Origin: an uncultured Bacteroidota bacterium
GTDB taxonomy: Bacteria > Bacteroidota > Bacteroidia > B-17B0 > Aurantibacillaceae
Reading direction: 5' to 3'
DNA: 46,289 nt
Assembly (NCBI GenBank): GCA_903834765.1
Contig: CAILKE010000069.1
Coordinates: 1 to 46,289 of the forward strand
The notes under the pieces were generated by a model. It searched no databases. It had not been told where the DNA came from and saw only the letters and a list, made by a program, of their open reading frames with translations. Positions within the stretch are counted from its first letter, which is position 1. Each line of letters starts with the position of its first letter. This document shows positions 1 through 9,730 of this stretch, piece after piece. The position numbers and the translations under genes are program-made.

Positions 1-642
1 ATAATATTTTTCTTTTGAAGGTGTTGATGTTGATTGTGGAGAAAAATGATAGATATTAGTAATGATAGGAGAAATATAAAAATCAAAATCGGCCACAATT
101 CTTATCCATAAATCGAAATCTTGGGCTACCTTAACCTGTGTGTTAAATAAGTGTTTTTTAAATATATCTTTATGAATACAAACGCAATTCATATACGTTG
201 GATATTTAGAAATATAGTGTAGTTTATGCATTTCCAAAGGTTTTATCGGATCATTTTGTTCAATAAAGCTATGAGTTTTTGTTTCAATTTTTGCAAAGCT
301 TTTATACAATCCAACTTTAAAATTATTTTCTACAATTAAATTATGTAATACTTGTAAATGATTGGGCAGATATTCATCATCATCATCCAAAAAACAAACG
401 TATAAACCTTTAGCTAAGTTTATGCCGGTGTTTCTTGCAAAGTTTCCACCTATTTTCTCTTCTTTAGTAACTATTATTTTATCTGTTAGGTATGAATTTT
501 CAACAGTAATAGTACCATTATCGATAATTATAATTTCGTAATTAGTATATGTTTGTTTAATAACTGAGCTTATGGCTCTTTTTAAATCAATAGGTCTATT
601 AAAGGTTGGAATTATAATAGAAAAAAATGGTTCTTTGATCAT
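1..642 (-). CDS. Glycosyltransferase family 2, partial (C-terminus beyond left edge)
   Basis: Open frame of 214 codons that starts with ATG at 642 and reaches the window edge without a stop, so the C-terminus is missing. The N-terminus is a typical GT-A fold of family 2: FFSIIIPTFN at residues 6-15, the conserved NYEIIIIDNG strand at 34-43, and an Asp run (DDDD, 86-89) in the place of the metal/nucleotide-binding DxD motif. It should transfer a sugar from a nucleotide donor to a growing cytoplasmic glycan; donor and acceptor cannot be predicted. It lies 8 nt downstream of the 651-1757 gene and is the last visible gene of the minus-strand polysaccharide operon. Confidence 0.9.
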   Translation of the reverse strand, partial: MIKEPFFSIIIPTFNRPIDLKRAISSVIKQTYTNYEIIIIDNGTITVENSYLTDKIIVTKEEKIGGNFARNTGINLAKGLYVCFLDDDDEYLPNHLQVLHNLIVENNFKVGLYKSFAKIETKTHSFIEQNDPIKPLEMHKLHYISKYPTYMNCVCIHKDIFKKHLFNTQVKVAQDFDLWIRIVADFDFYISPIITNIYHFSPQSTSTPSKEKYY

Positions 643-650
643 TAGTTTTA

Positions 651-1757
651 TTATATTTTTTTTATCATTTCAATCAAACGTAAGGCTGTTGCTTTTGGAC
701 TATAATTTTCGATCGACCATTGCTTTCCTGCATTACCAATTTCCATAATAGCTCTATTGTCAATATTTAAAAGTTCTTCAGCTGATTCTTTAAAATTAAA
801 TCCTGAGACTCCCCAGTAATGAACTTTATTTATTGGCATAACAGGTAAAACCCAATCCCAATTGTCAAAATTCATATGTATAGGACAGGTATTAGCATAA
901 AATGATTCCCATAGACGCCAACTGTCATATTGGTCTATAAAGTGGCAAGATGAATTATCTTTTTGTAATTTTGTTAAAATATCAGCTTTAATTTTGTACA
1001 AGGATTGAAACTGTTTAACAATGCGATTGGTCGCAAATGGTTTTGTGAAAATAAAGCCACCGAATGAATAAGTTAATAAAGAAGAATTTAATAATTTATA
1101 ATAGGCAGGGTCGTGTCTATGACCAGATTGTTCCCAGTAAGATTGATCAATCTCGGATAAAGCCAAAGCTTCTTTTGTTTCTATATGCATAGTAATGGCA
1201 TTAAACATAGGGTGTTTTTTTGCAAGTACCGGTGACATTTCTTCAACTGCTTTACTCCTTAAATCATGTGATAATCGAAAACTGATAAAAGTTCTATCTA
1301 TTATAGGTTCTTTATATGACTCATTAATAGAATTAATAATTCTATTTGATAAACCAAAAGCCCATGGTTTTATATTTTTATTATAATAGTTATAGTTAAT
1401 GTTTTTGTTGTAATGAGTTCTTAAAATTAAGTTGAATTTCTTATAGTTTGGATTTCCATATTCACCGTAAAGCCCATCTTCTCTATCAATAAAGACATTT
1501 ATCTTTTTATAATCGACATTCAATATTTCTTCTGGAAAAGCCCTGAAATAATAAGTACTATAAACATCAACATCACTATTAAAATTATAGGGCATTTTTT
1601 TTATTAGGTAATTATTGTTTTTTGCGTCAAACCAATAATTATCAGACCCATAGAATTCAAAACCAAGTTCTAATAATCCTTCACATAATGCTACACTTTC
1701 GTGCTGATAACGTATCAAAGGATGTTCTTGTGGTACTATATGAAATTTGAATTTCAC
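651..1757 (-). CDS. Putative glycosyltransferase (exostosin/GT-B-like)
   Basis: 368 residues with a GTG start at 1757, 8 nt after the asnB stop; no in-frame ATG fits better. I do not recognise the N-terminal half. The C-terminal third carries DSWRLWESFYANTCPI, like the donor-binding region of exostosin-type and GT1/GT4 GT-B enzymes, where a 'SWRLWEALAAGCIPI' type motif is common. It ends with a 'W..ENYSPKATALRLIEMI' tail typical of bacterial GT-B proteins. No signal peptide or membrane segment is seen, so it is probably cytoplasmic. Function rests on this partial motif match and on its place among glycosyltransferases. Confidence 0.6.
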   Translation of the reverse strand: MKFKFHIVPQEHPLIRYQHESVALCEGLLELGFEFYGSDNYWFDAKNNNYLIKKMPYNFNSDVDVYSTYYFRAFPEEILNVDYKKINVFIDREDGLYGEYGNPNYKKFNLILRTHYNKNINYNYYNKNIKPWAFGLSNRIINSINESYKEPIIDRTFISFRLSHDLRSKAVEEMSPVLAKKHPMFNAITMHIETKEALALSEIDQSYWEQSGHRHDPAYYKLLNSSLLTYSFGGFIFTKPFATNRIVKQFQSLYKIKADILTKLQKDNSSCHFIDQYDSWRLWESFYANTCPIHMNFDNWDWVLPVMPINKVHYWGVSGFNFKESAEELLNIDNRAIMEIGNAGKQWSIENYSPKATALRLIEMIKKI

Positions 1758-1765
1758 TTTTACAG

Positions 1766-3685
1766 TTAATTGTTTTTTTGTAAAAGATGTGCATTAAAAA
1801 TTGTCCAAAATGCAGAACATTCATCACCTTGCCAAGTTTTTGATTTTGATTTTTGTGTAGCGTAAGTGGCAATTTCTTTTCCGTTCCACAAATCAGAATT
1901 TAAAAAGGCTGTAGAATTTACCTCGTCAATTATTACTTCGCCCATTTTTGTATTAAACCAATCGTACATAGGTGCCATTAATCCTACTTTTAATTTACGT
2001 TCTCTGATATCATTAGGCATAATTCCTTGCATAGCATCTCGTAAAATGCGTTTAGTATATCCATTGCCTATTTTACTAGACATTGGCAGAGAAAATACAT
2101 AAGATACTAATCTATAATCCATAAATGGCATACGCACTTCTATGCTATTTTGCATGGAGGATCTGTCAAATATTTTTAGTATTTCTGGTAGGGTACTTTT
2201 GTGAAAACAATCAAACAACATTTTTTCGGAAGAGTTTAAATTACTTGAATTATATGGTTTATCAGATAATTGTGGAAGTATAGAAACAGTGTTGTTATTT
2301 TTTATTTTCTCATATATTGTATTTAAGGGTGTACTTTTTATTTTGTTTTTAATATTTTGTAGTGAAGATTTTTTTGCAAATTCATTTCTAAATTGTTTTC
2401 GCATTATTTCTTTTGTATCATCGTAAAATAAATCAACATAGGTTTGTTCTATATCTTGCATGTTGGTTATATCATTTTTTACATTATAATAATTATAAGC
2501 TGCTTTTACTAACCAAGGGTATCCATATAGCATTTCATCGACTCCATGTCCATCCATAGATACAGAAATACCTGATTTCCTCATTGCTTCATATATCATA
2601 AATGAAGCTACGATTGGTGCACCAATGATACTATCCGACTTAACAGTTGTTTCAATAATTTGCCCAAGTAAATTGCGATCATCTAAAGTTATATATGTTC
2701 CTTTTAAGCTTGTGAAATCAACTACTTTTTCAGCAAACTTTCTCTCGTCAGACAAGGTATCAGGAAATGTTGCAACAAATGCTTGTTGCCAATTTGATGG
2801 CATACGTTCCTTATTTTGCATATGTTTCATCATATAATTCAACGAGCAAAAAACTGAAGATGAGTCTACTCCTCCGCTCAGCGCGGTGGCAACTGGTACA
2901 TCACTCCTAAGCCTTAATTGCATAGAATTGATTAATAATTCCTTAAATTTTTCTACCTGATCTTCATATTTAAGTGGAACATCTTGTAGATTATCTAAAG
3001 TGTTCCACCAGCGTTTTTGTTGATTAGGTTTGTTTTCTGAAACAATCATATAATGACCAGGCAGAAGCTGATATATGTTTTCAAAAATAGTATAGCCTAT
3101 TCCCTCAAGTGTATTTGGGTCTTTTATTTGAAGTGCGACATTTTTTTCGTTAAAACTTCTTTTATAATTTTCTAAAAATTTAAAGGCATAAGTCTCTGAT
3201 GCAAATGCAAAAATAGAATTAGGTATGAACGAATAAAAAAGAGGTTTAATTCCAAATCTGTCTCTTGCTAAAAATAGATTTTTTTCAACAGAGTCCCATA
3301 TAGCCATTGCCCACATACCATTAAATTTATTTAAACAATCAACTCCCCAACAATGGTAAGCTGCCAAAATAATTTCAGTATCAGTTTCTGTTACAAAAGT
3401 ATACCCTTGATTTTTTAATTCAGAACGTAATTCTATAAAATTAAATACTTCCCCATTATAACTTATCCAATAACGCTCATTTGCAAAATTCATAGGCTGT
3501 TTACCCGCAATAGATAAATCTAAAATAGAAAGGCGACGATGTCCTAAACCTAAGTTGGAGGCCTTGTCAATATAATATCCAGCACCATCAGGACCACGAT
3601 GAGACAGAGAATCAGTAAACTTTTTTAGTTTATGTTCCGTTAACGGTTCTTTATTAAGATTCCAAATACCAGCTATGCCACACAT
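1766..3685 (-). CDS. asnB: Asparagine synthetase B-type glutamine amidotransferase
   Basis: 639 residues, full length for the family. Cys2 directly after the initiator Met (MCGIAGIWN) is the N-terminal nucleophile of class II glutaminase domains. The ATP-pyrophosphatase P-loop SGGVDSS is at 270-276 and an acidic DGHGVDE motif at 378-384. The reaction is glutamine-dependent ATP-driven amidation, classically of aspartate. In O-antigen and capsule loci such paralogues (WbpS type) are often thought to amidate uronic acid or other carboxylated sugars; given its place among glycosyltransferases this is likely here but not proven. A 140-nt gap separates it from the upstream methyltransferase gene. 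Confidence 0.88.
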   Translation of the reverse strand: MCGIAGIWNLNKEPLTEHKLKKFTDSLSHRGPDGAGYYIDKASNLGLGHRRLSILDLSIAGKQPMNFANERYWISYNGEVFNFIELRSELKNQGYTFVTETDTEIILAAYHCWGVDCLNKFNGMWAMAIWDSVEKNLFLARDRFGIKPLFYSFIPNSIFAFASETYAFKFLENYKRSFNEKNVALQIKDPNTLEGIGYTIFENIYQLLPGHYMIVSENKPNQQKRWWNTLDNLQDVPLKYEDQVEKFKELLINSMQLRLRSDVPVATALSGGVDSSSVFCSLNYMMKHMQNKERMPSNWQQAFVATFPDTLSDERKFAEKVVDFTSLKGTYITLDDRNLLGQIIETTVKSDSIIGAPIVASFMIYEAMRKSGISVSMDGHGVDEMLYGYPWLVKAAYNYYNVKNDITNMQDIEQTYVDLFYDDTKEIMRKQFRNEFAKKSSLQNIKNKIKSTPLNTIYEKIKNNNTVSILPQLSDKPYNSSNLNSSEKMLFDCFHKSTLPEILKIFDRSSMQNSIEVRMPFMDYRLVSYVFSLPMSSKIGNGYTKRILRDAMQGIMPNDIRERKLKVGLMAPMYDWFNTKMGEVIIDEVNSTAFLNSDLWNGKEIATYATQKSKSKTWQGDECSAFWTIFNAHLLQKNN

Positions 3686-3825
3686 AATTTATTTTTAATA
3701 GCATTAATTTTAAGAGAATAAAAACGCATATTATAAATGTTTTAGATATTAAGTGAATATATTTTAAGGAGATATTAAAGCAGTTGTTTATGCAGTGTCG
3801 GTTTATTATTTCAATAAACTTCATA

Positions 3826-4521
3826 TTAAACTTGTTTTTGTAAAACGAGAGTATATGCACTCTTTTCTAGTTTTCTAAATCCAAGTATTCTTTTTACTTT
3901 TGAAGTCATTTTATATAAAATAATAAAAGGTATAAATGGCAAAGTCGTTTTTTCAAAAAAAACAGAATCTTCTTCATTTACATAAGAATAACGATAGACT
4001 TCTTCTTTTATTATGTATTTATCAGAAACAAGTTTTCGCGTTGCACATCCAATATTTCCTAAAGAAAGATATTTTTTTAAAACAGTTGTAGTATATGGTT
4101 TAACATGAGATAAATCATCATAAAATCCTGACCATAATAACGGGGCGCTTATAATTAAATGACCGTCATTAGCTAAACATCTATCAGCCTCTTTCAAAAA
4201 AGTATATAATTGTTCTTGATCCAAATGCTCTATAATATGACTACAATGGATCATGTTGAAAAAATTGTCGGAGTATGGTAAAGTAGGTAATTTACCGTAA
4301 TTAACATTTAAGTATTTTTCTTTTAATTTCTCAACAGTTTCAATGTTTCCATCTAAAATAAAAGTATCAGCCCTTTCAATAACTTCAGAAAAATAACCAT
4401 CACCACCGCCTACATCCAAAATTTTAGACGAAGCTGTTAAATATTTTTTTGCCAATAAAAAAAATGGGGAGCGTTCTCTTGTTATATATTGTTTTATATT
4501 TCTGTAATATTCTAAGTTCAT
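3826..4521 (-). CDS. Class I SAM-dependent methyltransferase
   Basis: 231 residues with ATG at 4521. Motif I of the Rossmann-like SAM-binding fold is clear (KILDVGGGDGYF; glycine-rich loop 36-42). A later HCSHIIEHL segment matches the post-motif region of Methyltransf_11/UbiE-like enzymes. It is cytoplasmic by sequence. In a polysaccharide locus it could methylate a sugar or a glycan terminus; the acceptor is unknown. Long gaps flank it (140 nt downstream, 194 nt upstream), unlike the tight packing elsewhere, so it may be a late insertion into the cluster. Confidence 0.8.
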   Translation of the reverse strand: MNLEYYRNIKQYITRERSPFFLLAKKYLTASSKILDVGGGDGYFSEVIERADTFILDGNIETVEKLKEKYLNVNYGKLPTLPYSDNFFNMIHCSHIIEHLDQEQLYTFLKEADRCLANDGHLIISAPLLWSGFYDDLSHVKPYTTTVLKKYLSLGNIGCATRKLVSDKYIIKEEVYRYSYVNEEDSVFFEKTTLPFIPFIILYKMTSKVKRILGFRKLEKSAYTLVLQKQV

Positions 4522-4715
4522 TATATTTTGAATTAATTAAACGCGATATTTATTAGATTTCTAAGTTACTATTAATAAATTATTTTACAAAAAACATAAT
4601 CATTTGTAATTTCAATTTTTCTAATTAGCCTAAAAATCTCAAGATTATATATTCATTTATGTTATTTTTCTGCTATAATGTTTTAATCAAAAATTTTTAA
4701 AAGCTTCTTTATTAT

Positions 4716-5777
4716 CTAATTCATATTATACTGATCAAAACTAAGATGTGTTTTTTTTACCCTCCATAAATATGCACGTTTAATCTTAAATAATAACCAA
4801 TTACTGTTTATTACATATTTATTTAAAAACTCCATCATTTGCAATTCATCAGGTTTTATATTGGCAATTGTTTGTGGAATAGACAAAAACTTTTTAGCAA
4901 ATTCAAAATCAGTTTTTGTAAAAATTTTAGTGGATTTACGCAGTAAATGATAAAATACAATATGTTCGATTAATAATTTATTTGTTTTATCTAAAATATG
5001 TTCCGAAAAGGTATAGTCTTTTTTTAGTTCATTTAATTCTAATAAAGTTGAGTATTGGATAAGGTTTTTATGTTTTGCAAAATACCAAATGATGCTATCG
5101 CTTTCTTTTATAAAACCAGGTATCTGTGAACTACTTTTTGAATCATTATGTAATAAGTAATGAGCAATCATAGTAGTATCTTCTGCAATATTATCCTGAT
5201 TAAATAAAAATAAAAATTTATATAGCCATTCAGCATCCATACAATAATGAAGGCTTTCATTGAGGGCTCCCATTTGTTCAATTGCATATTTGCTATAATA
5301 AACTGCTGGTTGCTTCAGTACTTTAAGCCGAATTGTATCTTCCCACAAGGGCATAAGCATATTGCCATAAAAACCAATAGTTTTATTGGGCAAAGAAAAT
5401 TGTCTTAATTTACCGGCATAGCAATGGACATTTTCATTATTCATAAATGCCTCTGCAATATGCAATAAACTCCCATCTTCCAAATAATCATCGCTGCAAA
5501 GCCAATTAAATATGTCTCCTGTAAATTTCTCTAATCCTTTATTAATTGCATGACTTTGTCCTTTGTCTTTTTCGCTAACCCAATATGTTAAATGTTTTTC
5601 ATACTTTTTAATTATTTCAACGGAGTTATCAGTGCTACCCCCATCAATTATGATATATTCTAAGTTAGGATAATTTTGATTTAATACAGATAGTATAGTT
5701 TTCTCTAAATATTGACCTTGATTATAAGAAGGTGTAACAATGGTTATTTTAGGCCAGATAATATTGTAGTTTTCCAT
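4716..5777 (-). CDS. Glycosyltransferase family 2
   Basis: 353 residues with ATG at 5777. The GT-A signature is clear: ITIVTPSYNQGQYLEKTI at 11-28, the IIIDGGSTDNS strand-loop at 42-52, the GQSHAINKGL helix (73-82), and the SDD metal-binding motif at 95-97 within NWLCSDDYLEDGS. The remaining roughly 200 residues are a poorly conserved acceptor-side domain. A cytoplasmic transferase acting on a lipid-linked glycan is expected. Donor and linkage cannot be told. Confidence 0.9.
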   Translation of the reverse strand: MENYNIIWPKITIVTPSYNQGQYLEKTILSVLNQNYPNLEYIIIDGGSTDNSVEIIKKYEKHLTYWVSEKDKGQSHAINKGLEKFTGDIFNWLCSDDYLEDGSLLHIAEAFMNNENVHCYAGKLRQFSLPNKTIGFYGNMLMPLWEDTIRLKVLKQPAVYYSKYAIEQMGALNESLHYCMDAEWLYKFLFLFNQDNIAEDTTMIAHYLLHNDSKSSSQIPGFIKESDSIIWYFAKHKNLIQYSTLLELNELKKDYTFSEHILDKTNKLLIEHIVFYHLLRKSTKIFTKTDFEFAKKFLSIPQTIANIKPDELQMMEFLNKYVINSNWLLFKIKRAYLWRVKKTHLSFDQYNMN

Positions 5778-5849
5778 TAATTTATTTAATACAATATAAT
5801 AAAAACTTATACCTGATTAACAGGAAATAAATAAAAGATTTTTTTAACA

Positions 5850-6875
5850 CTAACGAAGTTTATGGTATGCCTTTAATAAAAATACGGGTAAAAATCTTTT
5901 TATCATTTTCTTTATATAACTGTATTTTTGTAGGCTAATGATGTATTCTAATTGTGCATTTAGATAAAAACATTGTATTGTGCTTAACGATTCAATTTTA
6001 TTTTCAATGATTTTGTTGTGATATTGCTTATATAATGCTGTTAAATCAGAAGAATAATTTACTGAAATGCGATTGTAGTTTCCTCCAATTATATTAGGAG
6101 ATGTGTACTTGTAATTACTAAAATGATAAAACACTAATATACTCTCGTCAGGCATCATATAATGATTACCTTCTATTTTTCTCAAGTTTTTTCTTTCGTG
6201 TAAATTCCATGGTCCGGCATTATATCCCATTTGAAACATAATTTTTACCTTATTATAATAAAGCGGCACCAAATTAATCCATAATTGATCTACAAAATAA
6301 CCTTTTGCCACATTACTATATCCAACTTTTAAGGTTCTTTCCTCCCACCAATCTAAAAAAGAATTAACTATCTCTGACTTGTTTTTTACACCAATAAATC
6401 CAAGATTATATGTTCCATAATTCAAAAAGTTATTCTCAGTTGGAGTGAAGCCATCCAAAGGTATTGGAGTGATAATATGTGGGGTTAATAAAATATCATT
6501 TTGTTTAAATTCAGATTCTATACCAGCAAGACTTTCAAAAATTTGTATATCGGGATCGAAATAAAAAATGTAGTCAGTATTTGAATATTTTTGTTTTATA
6601 AATTTTATGTAAGAGGCTTTAACGGAAGTATTAAATTCGACTATATTATACTTTTTCCATAAATCATCAAAGTCTATAATACCAATGTCTTTAACAGTTA
6701 TTATTTCAAATTTTTTATAATCGCTATAATTTATTTTTTCATTTTTTTCATCAACTAATCCTATAATAAAATGATAATCAGGATTATTTTCAAGCAATGA
6801 ATCTCCAAGCACTTTAGACTGCGCTAAATAATTATTAGAACATAGTGTAAATACAATTTTTTTAATTTCAGACAT
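5850..6875 (-). CDS. GT8-like GT-A glycosyltransferase
   Basis: 341 residues with ATG at 6875. The N-terminus (KKIVFTLCSNNYLAQSKVLG) and the metal-binding YFDPDIQIF (DPD at 107-109) are those of GT-A nucleotide-sugar transferases resembling family 8. Further on there is a VDQLWINLVP segment, and near the C-terminus an 'ILVFYHFSNYKY' stretch whose His is the kind that coordinates metal in this fold. The same layout is found in the 7807-8844 protein, so the two are likely distant paralogues. Substrate unknown. Confidence 0.75.
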   Translation of the reverse strand: MSEIKKIVFTLCSNNYLAQSKVLGDSLLENNPDYHFIIGLVDEKNEKINYSDYKKFEIITVKDIGIIDFDDLWKKYNIVEFNTSVKASYIKFIKQKYSNTDYIFYFDPDIQIFESLAGIESEFKQNDILLTPHIITPIPLDGFTPTENNFLNYGTYNLGFIGVKNKSEIVNSFLDWWEERTLKVGYSNVAKGYFVDQLWINLVPLYYNKVKIMFQMGYNAGPWNLHERKNLRKIEGNHYMMPDESILVFYHFSNYKYTSPNIIGGNYNRISVNYSSDLTALYKQYHNKIIENKIESLSTIQCFYLNAQLEYIISLQKYSYIKKMIKRFLPVFLLKAYHKLR

Positions 6876-6938
6876 AAGGTTATTTTAGATATTTCTGATA
6901 TTTATTGAAAACATTAGAATGATAATAATTGATACGTT

Positions 6939-7745
6939 TTATGGTATTATTTTCAAATAAATAGCCATGATCATAAAATACACACCCTTAAAAAGATTTC
7001 CTTTCTTGAAGTTTATTTTTGACTGGTATAAGATATTTCTTATAAATTGTTTAAACTCTTTCTTATATAACTTATATGTAAAATACGATACAATATTGCT
7101 AACTTTATCTGTATAAAACTGCTTATCTGTATTTATTGTACTTATTCCGCCTCCAGAGAACTTGGCAATTACCATATCTATATATTTAAATTTAAAATTA
7201 GCGTAAGCATTTAAATTAAAATCCCAATCAGCGTTAACATCATATTTTATATTATAATGTCCTAATTTTTTAAACACAGCTTGATGATAAAAAATGGCTT
7301 GATGAGCAATATTTTGTTTTAAGATTTTTGATAAATTAAATTCTCCATCATAAATAGTTTTATCTTTTGCCCAAGGTGTATCTCCTACCATGATAACGCT
7401 ACCATACAATACGTTAATGTTTTTGTCTTGCAATTGATCATGAATTTTTGATAAAATAGTTTCATTATATAAGGCATCATCGCTTCCTAAAAAAAATAGC
7501 CATTTCCCTGTTGCCTTATCAATCCCTTTGTTCATGGCATCATATACGCCTTGGTCTTTTTCGCTAATAATTTTTATTCTGCTATTCTTATAAGCTGCCA
7601 CAATTTCTAAAGTAGAGTCTTTAGAAATTGCATCCATTATTAATATTTCATAATCCAAAAAAGATTGCGAAACAACACTATCTAATGTTTGTTTTAATGT
7701 TTTCGCAGAATTGAATGTAGGTATAATGATTGAAAAAAATGGCAT
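6939..7745 (-). CDS. Glycosyltransferase family 2
   Basis: 268 residues with ATG at 7745, compact for a GT2. Features are FFSIIIPTFNSAKTL at 3-17, ILIMDAISKDST at 34-45, the SEKDQGVYDAMNKGI acceptor-helix region at 61-75, and the GSDD motif at 87-90. This subgroup (WcaA/'PGL-like' GT2) commonly works in colanic-acid or O-antigen clusters. It is separated from its neighbours by about 60 nt on each side and keeps the operon direction. Confidence 0.9.
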   Translation of the reverse strand: MPFFSIIIPTFNSAKTLKQTLDSVVSQSFLDYEILIMDAISKDSTLEIVAAYKNSRIKIISEKDQGVYDAMNKGIDKATGKWLFFLGSDDALYNETILSKIHDQLQDKNINVLYGSVIMVGDTPWAKDKTIYDGEFNLSKILKQNIAHQAIFYHQAVFKKLGHYNIKYDVNADWDFNLNAYANFKFKYIDMVIAKFSGGGISTINTDKQFYTDKVSNIVSYFTYKLYKKEFKQFIRNILYQSKINFKKGNLFKGVYFMIMAIYLKIIP

Positions 7746-7806
7746 TTTAAAATTTATGTAGCACTTCTATAACCTTGTTTGACACTTTTTTTCTTGCAAG
7801 CACTAT

Positions 7807-8844
7807 TTAAACAATGTTGTTTACGTAATAAAAATAATTTTCTTTTATTATCTTTCTAATAGATGAAAAGCGCATAGGCCATTTTCTTAAAATACCATTT
7901 TTATATATAGAAACTTTATCTTTCCAATTATATGGGGTTCTTGGTGATGTTTGTAAAGCTGAATCTGCATCAAATGAAGGGTAAATTTCTTTAACCATCT
8001 TTTTTTGTTTAGTCAGTTCCTTTATATACGGGAAGTAAATACTAGTTTCTACCTTATTTGAAATATAGAATGATGGTGATAAGCAAACAATATCATTAAG
8101 GTAAAATTTTAAGGCATGAAAATGATAGAATACTAATTCTTTTTCTAAGCCTCCTTTTTCTTTTAAATACAATTTTTCGCTTTTAGTAGAAAAAGAATAC
8201 TGCTGCACATTCCAGGCTGCCACTCCACCGCCAATATGCTGTAATTCATGCACTCCTTTAAAACGCGTTGTCCAATCATCTAAATATTTTTGATCTCCAA
8301 ATTTACCGTCTTCAATTCGGTTATAACACCATTCCAGACAGGCGTTTCTCCACCAATTCAAAACAGTCATGCCCCTCTCATCGTTTCTAAAAAACATAAA
8401 TTGAACACAATACTTCCCGCTTGTTTTAGTCAGATCATACTCAGGTGTATAACGATGGTCAGTTATCATTACAGAGTTATCTCCCATTTCATTTATTAAA
8501 ACTTCCGGATTGCTGTAAAATAGTAAATCAGCGTCTATGTAAGTGCAGTTTGCTAATTTATAAGTTGTTATGCAATATAGTATAGTACTAGGTGTACAGG
8601 TCCAGCAATATTCGGTTGCAGTACGTGTTGGTTTTATTCTTAGTAATGCTTCATCTTCAAATTCTTTCAGGCTAATAATAGTGGCATGTTCGAGATTTAA
8701 TTTATTAAAAATTTCAACTGATTCATCGTCAAAAGCAAAAATGTAAAGATGAAAATCTGGGCAATGTTGCAATAACGATTGATGCATAGCTAACCCCCGC
8801 GTCATGTAATTAGAATCAAATAATGTACAAAAATTCAATTTCAT
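7807..8844 (-). CDS. GT8-like nucleotide-diphospho-sugar transferase
   Basis: 345 residues with ATG at 8844, 1 nt after the SGNH gene stop. N-terminal MKLNFCTLFDSNYMTRGLAM and the DAD motif at 104-106 in TYIDADLLFY indicate a GT-A fold with bound metal and nucleotide sugar. DGKFGDQKYLDDW and HIGGGVAAWN are motifs I know from uncharacterised bacterial GT8-like proteins in LPS and capsule loci. A late VFYHFHALKFY segment parallels the 5850-6875 protein. Specificity unknown. Confidence 0.75.
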   Translation of the reverse strand: MKLNFCTLFDSNYMTRGLAMHQSLLQHCPDFHLYIFAFDDESVEIFNKLNLEHATIISLKEFEDEALLRIKPTRTATEYCWTCTPSTILYCITTYKLANCTYIDADLLFYSNPEVLINEMGDNSVMITDHRYTPEYDLTKTSGKYCVQFMFFRNDERGMTVLNWWRNACLEWCYNRIEDGKFGDQKYLDDWTTRFKGVHELQHIGGGVAAWNVQQYSFSTKSEKLYLKEKGGLEKELVFYHFHALKFYLNDIVCLSPSFYISNKVETSIYFPYIKELTKQKKMVKEIYPSFDADSALQTSPRTPYNWKDKVSIYKNGILRKWPMRFSSIRKIIKENYFYYVNNIV

Positions 8845-8845
8845 A

Positions 8846-9730
8846 TTAAGGTAAATAATTTTTAATACTTTCTTTAAAATAACGGGTATAAGTTATGGCT
8901 GATTCATTATTTAGATGAAGTCCGTCTCCAGTAGTATAATTAGCCGAATCAGGTACCAGTATATAGGTATACTTTGTTTGCGGAAAATCCGTTAAGAATT
9001 TCGATTTGATGATAGTCGCAGAAGGTAAATTAATTAGTTCTTTGTTTACTGGCATTTCAAAAAAACACACATTCACACCTTTATCTTTTAATTCACTTAC
9101 GTATTTTTTTAATTTAGTAAACGATTCAGTAATTTTTAACTTATCAGGTATTTTGGAATAATCTTTTACCTGTATGTCCAACATTTTTTGAAATAAAGCA
9201 CTTTCACCACCAGGTTTGTTATTTGCACTTGGTGGAGAATAAAATATAGATTTAAATCGGTTTATTATTTTATTAGTAACTCGCCACGATATCTGATCGC
9301 CGACAATAGCTATTGGCTGCTCATCGTCCCGTAAGGCCTTAACATATTCTTTAGAATAGTATTGAATTGGTGAAAATAATCCCGATGTAAAATTTGTATC
9401 CGCTGTTCTTAAAACTACGTTGGTTTCTATAAAAACATTTTTGGGTAATTTTTTTATATGCGTAAGTATCTCTAATCCATCATAAATACTTAATCCATCA
9501 AAAGAAAGGTTGTAAGTATTTGGCAAACTATCTGATAATATTTTGTTGGCTAGCGATGAACCCACAATTACATTGCTATATGTATCTTTAGTATAAATAA
9601 ATTGTTGTGCCTTAACTAAGTTTCCCTGCCATTGGTTTTGTATAGCGTGCCACCATTTAGGTGCAACTATCACAAAGCCTGCATAAGCAAGTAATAAAAC
9701 AATCATAACCAGGATAGCTTTTTTTATCAT
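8846..9730 (-). CDS. SGNH-like membrane-anchored protein, partner of the adjacent MBOAT
   Basis: 294 residues with ATG at 9730, abutting the MBOAT gene stop at 9731. One N-terminal membrane segment (about residues 4-22) is followed by a periplasmic domain. An SGNH-type block is visible: VGSSLANKI with the candidate Ser at 58/59, and DGLHLN near the C-terminus giving the Asp269/His272 pair of the catalytic triad. In AlgI/AlgJ, PatA/PatB and DltB/DltD systems such a protein takes the acyl group delivered by the MBOAT and places it on the glycan. Adjacent placement and topology suggest an O-acylation role here. The exact SGNH subfamily is unclear. Confidence 0.75.
   Translation of the reverse strand: MIKKAILVMIVLLLAYAGFVIVAPKWWHAIQNQWQGNLVKAQQFIYTKDTYSNVIVGSSLANKILSDSLPNTYNLSFDGLSIYDGLEILTHIKKLPKNVFIETNVVLRTADTNFTSGLFSPIQYYSKEYVKALRDDEQPIAIVGDQISWRVTNKIINRFKSIFYSPPSANNKPGGESALFQKMLDIQVKDYSKIPDKLKITESFTKLKKYVSELKDKGVNVCFFEMPVNKELINLPSATIIKSKFLTDFPQTKYTYILVPDSANYTTGDGLHLNNESAITYTRYFKESIKNYLP

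Noticed and set aside
1195-1386. Plus-strand open frame of 63 codons inside the 651-1757 gene
   Set aside because: Antisense shadow with no recognisable motif, and the minus-strand gene is well supported.
3801-3819. Seven-base hairpin GTTTATT...AATAAAC after the methyltransferase gene
   Set aside because: All-AT-rich stem with one GC pair at the base and no T-run; too weak to call a terminator.
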